From Parietichytrium sp. I65-24A (taxonomy: Eukaryota > Sar > Bigyra > Thraustochytrida > Thraustochytriidae), in NCBI GenBank assembly GCA_012862575.1, contig BLSF01000011.1, forward strand, positions 434,001 to 498,000: DNA of 64,000 nt. The letters run 5' to 3'. The position numbers and the translations under genes were made by a program. This document shows, piece by piece, positions 20,663-29,257 of this stretch. The stretch's first letter is position 1. Each line of letters begins with the position of its first letter. The notes beneath the pieces were generated by a model. The model worked only from the letters and a program-made list of their open reading frames with translations, was not told where the DNA came from and ran no database searches.

Positions 20663-22745
20663 TCAGTGCCAAAAGTCAGCAGACATGAACCTCGAGTCTT
20701 TTAATCCGGAAGCAGTGTGCATACTAATCCGCACCAAAAGAACAGAAGAAGCTATCAATGCCACTACGTTTGCAACAGCTGTGATCGTCTGGAGACCATT
20801 AAATTGAACGTCCAAAGTTGCAATCAGGATGATTTGTGCCGCGAAGAGGAACGCACAGCTCGATGTGAAAGCAACTCCTATCCACTTGGATGGGGAAAAT
20901 TCTTGGCTAAAGTAATGCAAAACGAATCCGGGCAGGAGAAACGCAAAGTGAAATACCAAGCCATAGCCGGGCGGGAACTCTACAAGCCTGTGCTCATGCC
21001 ACATGTCAGTCTCTCCGCCGTCGGAGCCTGAGCCATCACTAAAGCCAGCCCGCACGCCGACATGCCCAAGCCCGGCAGTCACGCAAAGCGCATACAATGA
21101 CACGGATCCTATGAATCCTAGAGTCGCGATGTAATCATACCGCTGACGGATCTCAGCCTCTTCGGCATTCTTCTTTGTTCTTACATGGCCATCACGGACC
21201 GTTGCAGTCAGGTCTCCTTCTTTCGGAAACTCCAGGAAAAAGTAGCAAAATCCTAATAAGATGCCTGCAAAGGCTCGGACAGAGAAAAAGTAATACAAGA
21301 TTTGGAGCACCGCATCGCTCTGCCGCATCATTCCCTGCAGATGCCAGATTTGCACGAGGCTTATTCCGGCGCCCCCAAACGCCCCTAACAGGATTGCAAG
21401 CTTGAAAAATCCAAATGACACAGAGCTCCGCAAAGCGAGGGCCAATACCATAATCGTAATCCCTGCCCCATGCATTCCAAAGTTTAGGCCGTGCTGTAGT
21501 CCATTCACCTTATCCATGTCCTTTGGAGAAACGAACGCCACGTACACAGCAAGGATGCACTGCAGCTGCCAGCACAGCCCGTGCAACCCCGCGGCGAAGA
21601 GGACCATACGTGCGCTATTTTTGGCAGTGGAATTGGATGTGAGCATGTATATGTCCCAGACCGTAGTTCCAGTAAAGGGCACAGGGCTCTCGTCTTTCTG
21701 GGCTTGTTCAGTATCTGGGTCCGCTTGATTCTGACACGTGATGTGCGGCACGCTAGTATACGCAGGCAGAGTCGAGATTCTGCGGTGTAGCCGAACAAGG
21801 AAGAGGAGGATGACGAGATGCTGAACTATTTTCAAGACCACCCCGCCGAAAAAGAAAGTATCGGCCGGAATCATTAGTCCGCCCACACCGAAAGCTACCA
21901 CCAAAGTAAGCTGTCCAAACGCCGAGACTGCGACCCCCTCGGGACTCTTCAGGCGATCATCGACCAGAGCCTGAGCAAACGAGGTAGCCATGACAAACGC
22001 TTGGTGAAACCCCAATGTGTAACTTTCAATAAAACCCCGAATGGACAGTTCCGGGTGACTCCTCTGCTCCAAGTGATCAGCAATATCAAAAAGTATTCTT
22101 AGCGGCTCGTTCATCCTCATTAACACAGCCCGATGTGGCCTCCCCGGGCACGAAACTGGAACTTACCACTTGGCCCACGAATGAAGTCCACCCATCTTTT
22201 TCTTGCACCATATAAACGCGGCCCATGGCTACAAGCAGAGGCTCCAGGCACTGACAAGCGCACTGCACCAGCAAGGCCCTCCGCAGCCACGTGTCTTGGT
22301 CGATTGATGCCCAGACGCGAGGATGGAACACGACAAGCTTCCAGTCTTTGCCAGCCAAAAGGCTAGTCACGAGTCCAAAAGCCAGCACGACACAGAACGC
22401 GCCGGATAGCTGCGCAGCAAGGGTTAGCTCGCTGGCAACCGCGGCCAAGCAATACGCGAGAGCCGCCGCCAGCAGGAAAGCACAGCTCAATTGGCACATA
22501 CAAAGCGCCAGCACGTTCCTCTGACGCCACCATGACGTTGCAAACATGATCAAAAACGCAGCATGCCCCAGATTCTGAATCGCAAACATATCCGCCGTCA
22601 CCATCCACCCCGCTGCCGACTCCACTGCATCGGCATCTATCCGCCCAATCATCGGCGCGCCAACAGCCACCAGCCCTGCTGACCACAACGCCATGCCCGC
22701 ACCCACGGCCGCCACTCCGCACACCATGCTAACATCCGCTCCCAT
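20663..22745 (-). CDS. Polytopic membrane protein, unidentified, two exons
   Basis: Two overlapping minus-strand frames join into one gene. Exon 1 is 22745-22167 (ATG at 22745; a TTG lies 5 codons upstream) and exon 2 is 22105-20663. The junction has a consensus GTAAGT donor and an AG acceptor 61 bases away that restores frame. The predicted 673-residue protein has roughly 13-15 hydrophobic segments spread over its whole length, with a short charged loop near EFPKEGDLTATVRDG and a Gly/Ser/Asp-rich luminal-looking loop (GFSDGSGSDGGETDMW). No transporter signature was recognised, so the function is unknown. The 5' flank carries AGTACT palindromes and a CT tract (GA in the gene's sense). The alternative is two separate genes, which is unlikely because exon 2 begins in mid-domain. 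Confidence 0.75.
22106..22166 (-). other. 61-nt spliceosomal intron
   Basis: In the gene's sense it begins GTAAGT and ends GAACGAG. A TTAAT word 18 bases before the 3' end could serve as the branch site. Removal joins codon phase 0 to the frame of exon 2. Nearer AG dinucleotides (for example 10 bases upstream) would leave a stop codon after ten codons. Confidence 0.6.
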
Positions 22746-22941
22746 CGTCCTCCAACCCAAAGCTCACTCCACAGTGCGACGATTGAGACCTGCGGGTTCT
22801 CCCATACTCGCCCCTTTCGGTACTCAGTACTCGAGTAAGCGCTCTTTGACCTGTCTACAAAGCGGGCTCCTTCTTCGCCTTTCTTCCGCTTTCCCTGCGC
22901 TCTCCGTTTGGGGTCTGCCAGCGCCGCCTGCGCCACATCAA

Positions 22942-22975
<34 letters not shown>

Positions 22976-24108
22976 AGATGGCTCGTGCCGTACGCGAGTA
23001 CTCACTGTGAGTGCGCGTGCGTATTAGTGCCCCCAGTACAGCTCGATGCAATTTTACGTGGTACGAGCCTTGGTTATTGACTATTGACAGTGAGGGAGAT
23101 GTGATGTTTGTGATGTGAGCAATGTGAGCCCACTGTGGAGGACTGCGAGCCAAGGTGGTAGGTAGTGTTGTGCTGTTTTGACTGTGAATGCATGGCTCGC
23201 ACTACACACACTAACTTACATGAGTAAAAAGTTCATTGATTGACTGAATGAGTGAATAATGGGCTGGTGAAGCGTTCGTAGGCTTTCAAACAATGTCGAT
23301 TGGTCTGTGGTGTCTGTGGCCAAGAGATAGTGGAGGTTCAAAGAATAGTAGCCTGAAAAAAACACTTGTCGGTAACTTTTTGTTCTCTTCTTGAGAGTGT
23401 TCAGTGCTGATCTTGGACCTTTCTCCATCACGATCCAAAACTAATAAAAGTAGAATAGATAAAAGTAGTCACCTCAACCTGATACCTATACTCTAGTTTA
23501 GCTAAGAGTGCCGGTACCTGTGCAGGTGCACACATACAGTCAGCATAGATGAGGCACTGAAACTTGTAAGCTTTGCAGTCCTCTCACACAATGTGGGTCG
23601 TCTCGCACTTTTTTTTTGTCACTACAATGTGCAGTGGTCTAAGTGGTCTCTACGATCTACTACCTCGTTTCTCTGTTCGCCGGAAGAGAACGATAGTGCG
23701 CTGCTGTAACCCCTGCCATAGAAGGGCTCATCATAGTTGTAAAACAAGTAGTCCGAAACAAAGTGTAGCTAACCAAAATGGCACTGAGATTCCGGCAACC
23801 AGAACAATTTTAAGCTCCGCAAAAGCTCCAGGAAAGAGCAAATGAAGAGCAGTTTTTATTGATCAAACTCCTGCAACTTCCGCCCTTGACAATCGAATAC
23901 TCAGCACACGAGATCCAATCCTTCTCTACGACTCGGACTTGGGATACGAACTGCGAACAACGCTCATGGCCATCATCTTCACTCCGGCCGACTCTCAGGA
24001 TTGGACTTGAGTCTAGCCCGCACAAATTTCAAAACAGACAAGACGGTTCTCAGAGGCTCGCGCGGCCATTGACGGATTTCGCAGCAGGTCCATTTCGGGA
24101 ACACTGAT
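22746..24108. other. 1.36-kb intergenic region, promoter side of the polytopic membrane gene
   Basis: Contains AGTACT-type palindromes (22819-22835 and 22990-23004), a CT tract (22942-22976) and TG/GA-rich short repeats at 23080-23140. The frame at 23573-23845 shows no protein character. No RNA gene recognised. Confidence 0.5.
22942..22976. repeat. (CT)n tract, GA in the sense of the downstream minus-strand gene
   Basis: Seventeen or so CT units with one TTT interruption, about 200 bases 5' of the start at 22745. Confidence 0.9.
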
Positions 24109-26676
24109 TCACATCATACTTCGAGACATAGATCGGAGTTCCGCTTCAGACAGAATCTCACGAAGCTCTTGCTGGGCCGTCTGGATCTGTTGTGCAAGTC
24201 GCTTTGCGATGTATATGCGGTAAATTGTCGGGGTGACGTCGCGGTAAGAGCGCGTAATGACCAGCGCTAAAGCATTAAAAAAGATTAGAACGAGGAAGAA
24301 AACGAAGGCGAAGAGCAGCCCTTGGTCCATGCAGAAGTCGCGCGTTGCGACCCCAAACGAGTTGCTTAGCGTGCCACACGAAGTATTGTAGTACGCCGCA
24401 GCATAGTAAGAAGTTTGCATTTTATACGCCTCGAGGACGTCCGGAGATATGCAAGCAGCGAGGTCCGCCAAGTCGGGACCGCTTTCTCGCGCCGCATTCG
24501 CCTCCAGAAGAACGTTCGCATACGGGTTGAACAGCATACTTGAATAAGAACAGGAAGCCAGGAATGCTGCGACATTGAATTTTGTCTCCAAGCGTGGCCC
24601 TTCGGGATCACTGGAGTTGTACAAGTAAGTATACGAGTAACCATATATTCCGCTTTTCCACTGCTCTTCGGCAGTGCTCGTGGCGCTCACAGATGTGTTT
24701 ACCTGAATCATGCTTGGCAGAGCGCAAAAGTCGCTCATGATCGTGATGACAGAACAGAGTGCTCCGAGCACGACCCACGTGAGAAAACATGCAATCATAA
24801 CGATGGGTCTCAAGCCTCGTCCGAGGTGAAAGCTGACCCGAGTACAGATAACTTTCGTGTCCCATTTGCACGTGCAACACGTGAGGAATAGCGACAAGAA
24901 TGACAAGAATGTCACAACTGATAGGTACACGACAACAAGAATCCACGTGACAACTCTGTAGACAGTAAACGCGCCCAAAGAGGATAAATCGTTCACGAGA
25001 ACGTTTTCCGGATTCACAAGATCAATGTATTCATCCAGTGCCCACACTTGATCTTGAATGGCTTGGGTAAGATTGGTGTTGTTTGTCGAGCAGCTGATGA
25101 GAATAGTTGCGAGCGTTGCTCGTGCGGCGGTTGCTTCCTGAAACGCGTCCGAAAAAGCAGCTACTACGCCACTGGCAGAGTCTGTCAAATCGCCAAGCAA
25201 CGTGGCAAATCGCTTATTCAGCACTATTCCAACGGGCACCACACTGGCTTCCATAATCATCACGATCGCGAGTAAGAACCAAATTCTCGAGGACGAAGGT
25301 TTCAAGAGATCTTCAAATTCGGACTTCTTGTCCAGTATCTCGCCTTTCAGATCGTGCGCTTTGGTTGTCTTTGACTCTCTCAAAAGCCAACCGACCGGGG
25401 TGGTTTGTAGGTGACTGGCCATATCCAGGAATCGCCGAGTCCCGTGTGCGCTGCTCTCGGGGCTGCTCGTGCCCTGGCCCTTTCGATCAGTGCTGACCAG
25501 CCCTGACTGTCGGTGAGTTCGCTTCCGTCTCGCTGATCTACCGATCTTCACGTTTGTTTGTGCGGGAACAAGAAGCATCGACTCGCTCTCCGCGCCGTCT
25601 TCAGTTTGGCCAGCCACACTACTCGAGGCTGACCGACCCGACGGTAGCGCGGCCAGCTCCACCTCCCGTACCTGTGTTGCCCTCTCGAGATCATCGCTGT
25701 CGCCTTCTCCATCTGGGCGGCCATCTTCCATCCGGCTAACGCTCGGTCGCTCCAGCTCCGAGTCCACGTTGTAAGAGCGGCAGCATGTGAACCTGCAGCA
25801 TTCGGAGCACCTCCGCCGCGCAGATTTTCGTCGCACGACACGCCGTCTTGCGCGGCCCCTGTGGCCGCCTCCACTCACGCCGCTCGTGCCGGCGGGCCTG
25901 CAGCATCCGCAGCATCTGCGGCTCCTGCGGTCGGCGAAGCAGGACTCTTGCGCGCAGGAGACCAGCGGGCCGCAGAGTATGAAGAGCAGGCCGATGACCA
26001 CGAAAGGAATGGACGTGTACGCAACGCCGCGCACGTAGCTTCCAAAGGTGACGGACTGCGGGTACACGAAGAACGAAGAGGTGGCGAACAGTCTCGGAAA
26101 CTGGTGGAACACCTGCCCGTACCACGGCAGCCTGAACAGCGTTTCGGCTTGGCACCCTGTAAGCAGCCAGCCCACCTCCGACACCACCACCGACTCCTGG
26201 CCAAACCGTGCATCGTCCCACCCGGCCACCGTGCCGTTCGAGGGGTACACGGGTCCGCTAAAGTTGAGCGCCGGGCTGTGGAACCAGAGGACCTGATCCT
26301 CGCCAAGCGCGAACCAGTCCTCGCTGCCGTCGTACGCAGTGGCATTCCCATACCCGACCACGGCGGCGGCCTGCACGTCCCACAGCGGCCCGTCACACGC
26401 GAGGACCGCCGTGGCGTCGCTCAGCTGCACCGGCGCACCCCAGTCTCCGCCGGTCGCCGATCCTACAAGGAACGGTAGCGGCCCGCGCTCCTGACCATTG
26501 TGCACCATAGGCGAGGCCGCATTCGCGAGCCGCAAGGTCGCCCACGGTGCATCCGTTAGCGAAATCCCGATCTGCACGTCCTCACCCGCGGTCCCCGACG
26601 CGCATTCAAACACGTCGTCGTGGTACACCGCACTCGCGCTCGGGTACGCGAACTCGGGCGCGCGCGGGCGCGACAT
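24109..26676 (-). CDS. Five-pass membrane protein, prominin/tweety-like topology
   Basis: The first ATG (26676) gives 855 residues; the open frame reaches back another 42 codons to a TTG. Residues 1-230 look extracellular, with several N-x-S/T sites (NATAYDG, NFSG, NGTV). The first transmembrane segment (PFVVIGLLFILCGPLVSC) is followed by a cysteine-rich basic stretch (RRCCGCCRPAG) and a long Ser/Arg-rich cytoplasmic loop. Four more segments follow: FLLAIVMIMEASVVPVGIV, WILVVVYLSVVTFLSFL, MIACFLTWVVLGALCSVI and a last one near the C-terminus (FAFVFFLVLIFFNALALVI). One loop of about 80 residues and one of about 150 lie between pairs. This 5-TM layout with two big outer loops and Cys clusters recalls prominins or tweety channels, but I saw no diagnostic motif. 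The N-terminus lacks a clear signal peptide, so an upstream exon may be missing. Confidence 0.75.
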   Translation of the reverse strand: MSRPRAPEFAYPSASAVYHDDVFECASGTAGEDVQIGISLTDAPWATLRLANAASPMVHNGQERGPLPFLVGSATGGDWGAPVQLSDATAVLACDGPLWDVQAAAVVGYGNATAYDGSEDWFALGEDQVLWFHSPALNFSGPVYPSNGTVAGWDDARFGQESVVVSEVGWLLTGCQAETLFRLPWYGQVFHQFPRLFATSSFFVYPQSVTFGSYVRGVAYTSIPFVVIGLLFILCGPLVSCAQESCFADRRSRRCCGCCRPAGTSGVSGGGHRGRARRRVVRRKSARRRCSECCRFTCCRSYNVDSELERPSVSRMEDGRPDGEGDSDDLERATQVREVELAALPSGRSASSSVAGQTEDGAESESMLLVPAQTNVKIGRSARRKRTHRQSGLVSTDRKGQGTSSPESSAHGTRRFLDMASHLQTTPVGWLLRESKTTKAHDLKGEILDKKSEFEDLLKPSSSRIWFLLAIVMIMEASVVPVGIVLNKRFATLLGDLTDSASGVVAAFSDAFQEATAARATLATILISCSTNNTNLTQAIQDQVWALDEYIDLVNPENVLVNDLSSLGAFTVYRVVTWILVVVYLSVVTFLSFLSLFLTCCTCKWDTKVICTRVSFHLGRGLRPIVMIACFLTWVVLGALCSVITIMSDFCALPSMIQVNTSVSATSTAEEQWKSGIYGYSYTYLYNSSDPEGPRLETKFNVAAFLASCSYSSMLFNPYANVLLEANAARESGPDLADLAACISPDVLEAYKMQTSYYAAAYYNTSCGTLSNSFGVATRDFCMDQGLLFAFVFFLVLIFFNALALVITRSYRDVTPTIYRIYIAKRLAQQIQTAQQELREILSEAELRSMSRSMM

Positions 26677-26906
26677 GCTCGCGCAGATTTCGACACCCCG
26701 ACACGCCGCCACCGCCGGCGAAGCACACGCACACAACAGACGCACACGAGATCCACACCGCGACTGCGCGCCGCGGCTCCCTCGCTCCTCACTGCCGCGC
26801 AACCGAAGCGCGCTGCCAGCGTGGAGCTACCGAATACTCTCACGTTGGTTGCCTCTCAGAGGCGCAACTCAGTGACTTGCAACATGCGTACTGACTGTGA
26901 GTCAGT

Positions 26907-26936
26907 GAGTACTGAGTACTGAGTACCGGTCGGTAT
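26907..26936. promoter_or_regulatory. AGTACT palindrome cluster with ACCGGT word
   Basis: Three spaced repeats of GAGTACT followed by ACCGGTCGGTAT, about 235 bases 5' of the start at 26676. The same ACCGGTCGGTAT word recurs near 62378. Regulatory role is inference from recurrence in 5' flanks. Confidence 0.35.
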
Positions 26937-26997
26937 GCATGCATGAAAGCATGAAAGTGGCTGGGCTCTGTTTGTGGCTCTTTGGACCTCCATGGTG

Positions 26998-27036
26998 AAC
27001 CAATGTCGAACCAATGTCGAACCAATGTCGAACCAG
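26998..27036. repeat. 11-bp tandem repeat AACCAATGTCG
   Basis: Three perfect copies and a partial fourth. Confidence 0.9.
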
Positions 27037-27262
27037 CGAAGGCAGACGGTCAAGAGGGTCGGTGGAGTGTGGGAAAAGCAAAGGGGAATGCGAAAGTGTT
27101 GGGCGCGACGGCGAGAGATGTCAGGAGATTGACGACAAGGAACTGGAGACAATTCGGTGGCATGCTTGGCCACAAGAGGTTCTGACTGCGAATGAGTGAA
27201 TGTACAAAAGGGTTCAAATCGAGGTGCAATGATCAGCCCGTGCGGGAGCTTGAGGCTGGAGC

Positions 27263-28651
27263 TCAAGGGCGAGTCGCGATGGGGACTGATTCGCGCCGGC
27301 TTGCGAGAGCTTGTGAGTGGAGGAGGTGGTGGATACACTGGAGGATCACAGTGCGCTCCTTGTGGACATCGGCAGCCAAGAGCTTGTGGAGAAGGGATGG
27401 ATTGCCGCCTGGGCGGGCAGTGGCGTGCAAGAATCGCTTTTTCTCGGCATCCTTGCGCTTAGATATGCGTCGCTGCTTTCTGAACTCCTCGTCATGGGCA
27501 AACTTGCATTTGGCACCGTACCGACACCGATTTCGCATGAACCAGACGCAATGCTTCTGTTTTGATTGCGGTTTGGCATCTTGCTCGAGTCCTCGGTTTT
27601 TCAAATCCTCCGAAGCGTCTCCCGTTTCTGCCGCAGCGCCGCTGGCTTGCGCTTGTTCAGTCGTATCTTCGCGTTTGTCGGATTCTTCTGAGTCAGATGT
27701 ATTCACATTTTCCACTGCTTTTCGCTCCAAATTAGCCTTGGTTGGATAGTTTCGCCGTCGGGCTTCCCTCCACTTTGCGATTTCCTCCGGGCTGGTACCG
27801 ACCTTTTGAGCCTCCAAATACCGTGGCGCAAGGGGCACTGTCAACTTCGCGAGAGACTGTTGCTTGGGTTTCTTAAGAGCCCCCCCTGAACTACCTCTTT
27901 GATCCTTCACCTCTCTCTTCCTCTTCTTTCCGTCTATTATTGACATGGCGGTCTTGGCAGCCTCTGCAATGATTTCCCGCTGGGGCTTTTTTCCAGTGTC
28001 TCTGGGCTCTCCTGTAGGAGTGCTTTCGCCGCGCTTCTGTTGGGGCTCCGCCGGTTGCTGTTGCTGTGTTTCACATGGCTTACTTGCCGAATCCTTCAAG
28101 GTTGAAAGTGTTGTTTCTTTGGCATTGCCCGAGGATTGAGTCGTTTCGGCTTGGGACGTTTTCCGGCCGTGGTTCCGTCTGCGGTTTCTCTGTCGGTGTC
28201 CAGAGTTGTTTTGCTCTGTGCCTTGAGATTTAGTAGGGCTCGCCTGATGGCCGTGGTGTACCTGCTTCTTATTCTGCGGTTCGCTTGCACTAAGTTGGTT
28301 CCTGTTAGCCGCCGGGAAACTTGGCGCAGAAGCTGGAAAACTGTGCTGGGGCATTGGCGGCCCGAAGCCGTATGGAGGCATCGGAGCGAAATATTGCGGC
28401 ATGAATTGAGCAGGCTGCATGCCATGCCAGGGTTGCTGCATCATAGTGCCCCCCCACTGCGCGCCGTGAGCCCACATATTTTGGTGGTATGGATTGTGAA
28501 CGCCGTACTGTTGCGGTTGAAGTGCGTGCGGCGGTTGGAACTGATGTGGACGTGGAGGTACCTGGTGCTGACGATTCTGAGAATTTGCATGCTGCTGTGC
28601 AGACTGTCCGAAGCCCTTCTCAGCTTGCCCTGGCGGACCGTGCGGATACAT
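27263..28651 (-). CDS. NUFIP/Rsa1-like protein with a CCCH zinc finger
   Basis: The product is 462 residues from the ATG at 28651; the frame continues 22 codons upstream to a GTG but without ATG. The first 140 residues are Gln/Pro/His-rich and low in complexity, then comes a basic Gln/Lys/Ser-rich region. Near 287-308 lies AKWREARRRNYPTKANLERK, which matches the short conserved motif of NUFIP1/Rsa1, the adaptor that recruits the R2TP chaperone to 15.5K/Snu13 during box C/D snoRNP assembly. Near 366-386 is a CCCH zinc finger, CVWFMRNRCRYGAKCKFAH (spacing C-x7-C-x5-C-x3-H), expected to bind RNA. The C-terminal segment SLLHKLLAADVHKERTVILQ resembles the conserved tail of plant and animal NUFIP proteins. 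Acting in nucleus or nucleolus is inferred from the family. Confidence 0.75.
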   Translation of the reverse strand: MYPHGPPGQAEKGFGQSAQQHANSQNRQHQVPPRPHQFQPPHALQPQQYGVHNPYHQNMWAHGAQWGGTMMQQPWHGMQPAQFMPQYFAPMPPYGFGPPMPQHSFPASAPSFPAANRNQLSASEPQNKKQVHHGHQASPTKSQGTEQNNSGHRQRNRRRNHGRKTSQAETTQSSGNAKETTLSTLKDSASKPCETQQQQPAEPQQKRGESTPTGEPRDTGKKPQREIIAEAAKTAMSIIDGKKRKREVKDQRGSSGGALKKPKQQSLAKLTVPLAPRYLEAQKVGTSPEEIAKWREARRRNYPTKANLERKAVENVNTSDSEESDKREDTTEQAQASGAAAETGDASEDLKNRGLEQDAKPQSKQKHCVWFMRNRCRYGAKCKFAHDEEFRKQRRISKRKDAEKKRFLHATARPGGNPSLLHKLLAADVHKERTVILQCIHHLLHSQALASRRESVPIATRP

Positions 28652-28824
28652 GACTGCGAATTCGACCCGAGCAGTCCTCACTGCTCGAATGTGTACTATA
28701 CCCAATGAGTACGCCACCTAAAGTTGCGTTGCCCCGTTTCAGCTTGCTGGCTGGAGTGCGACCTCGAGACACTCGGCGTACGTTCCTCCACTACTTTCCC
28801 GAACGCGACTGACGGCGTTCGCGA

Positions 28825-28851
28825 GTGCCACAGTGCCACAGTGCCACAGTG
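28825..28851. repeat. 8-bp tandem repeat GTGCCACA
   Basis: Three copies in the 5' flank of the NUFIP-like gene. Confidence 0.9.
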
Positions 28852-29005
28852 AAACGTTCTGCGAACGGCACTGGTGCTTGCTGTGAACTCACGTACCCGT
28901 GGGTCCCCGTGTGCCGTCCGTTTAAAGAATTAACAGTAAGTAAAGTGTACACAGCGTAAGACGCAGCTTCTTTGGTGTGTTGATTGTCGGTTACTCTTGG
29001 TCCAG

Positions 29006-29095
29006 TGTACTCGAGCACTGAGTAGCGGTACTCGCAATGTCAGTACTCGAGTATGGCGGTAGCAATGTTCTACGTGTACTCGTATGTACTACTCT
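29006..29095. promoter_or_regulatory. Cluster of GTACTCGAG-type palindromes
   Basis: Five GTACTC or GAGTAC words within 90 bases, two extended to GTACTCGAG, plus GTACTACTC. Located 355-445 bases 5' of the NUFIP-like ATG. Function inferred only from recurrence. Confidence 0.35.
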
Positions 29096-29257
29096 CCGGG
29101 TTAGGCGTTAATACGAAGGAAATATTAGTTGGAGATGATGTATGAAATGCTAGAGTTGCGAGAACCAATCATAGCCTCAGACTACAAAAGTTAAAAGTAA
29201 AAAAGACTATAAAGTGAATCTTGCTTGATCGAAGTCAGCAAAGAAATGCATCAGGAT

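Larger units (their letters stand above)
26677..27262. other. Intergenic region 5' of the five-pass protein
   Basis: Holds an AGTACT/GAGTAC palindrome cluster fused to ACCGGTCGGTAT (26907-26936) and an 11-base tandem repeat (26998-27036). No gene supported. Confidence 0.5.
28652..29257. other. Intergenic region between NUFIP-like and TmcB-like genes
   Basis: Contains a GTGCCACA tandem repeat (28825-28851) and a dense cluster of GTACTC/GAGTAC words (29006-29095). No gene or RNA supported. Confidence 0.5.

Noticed and set aside
27205-27230. GGTTCAAATC as a tRNA T-loop
   Set aside because: No matching acceptor stem, D-arm or anticodon stem could be found around it.
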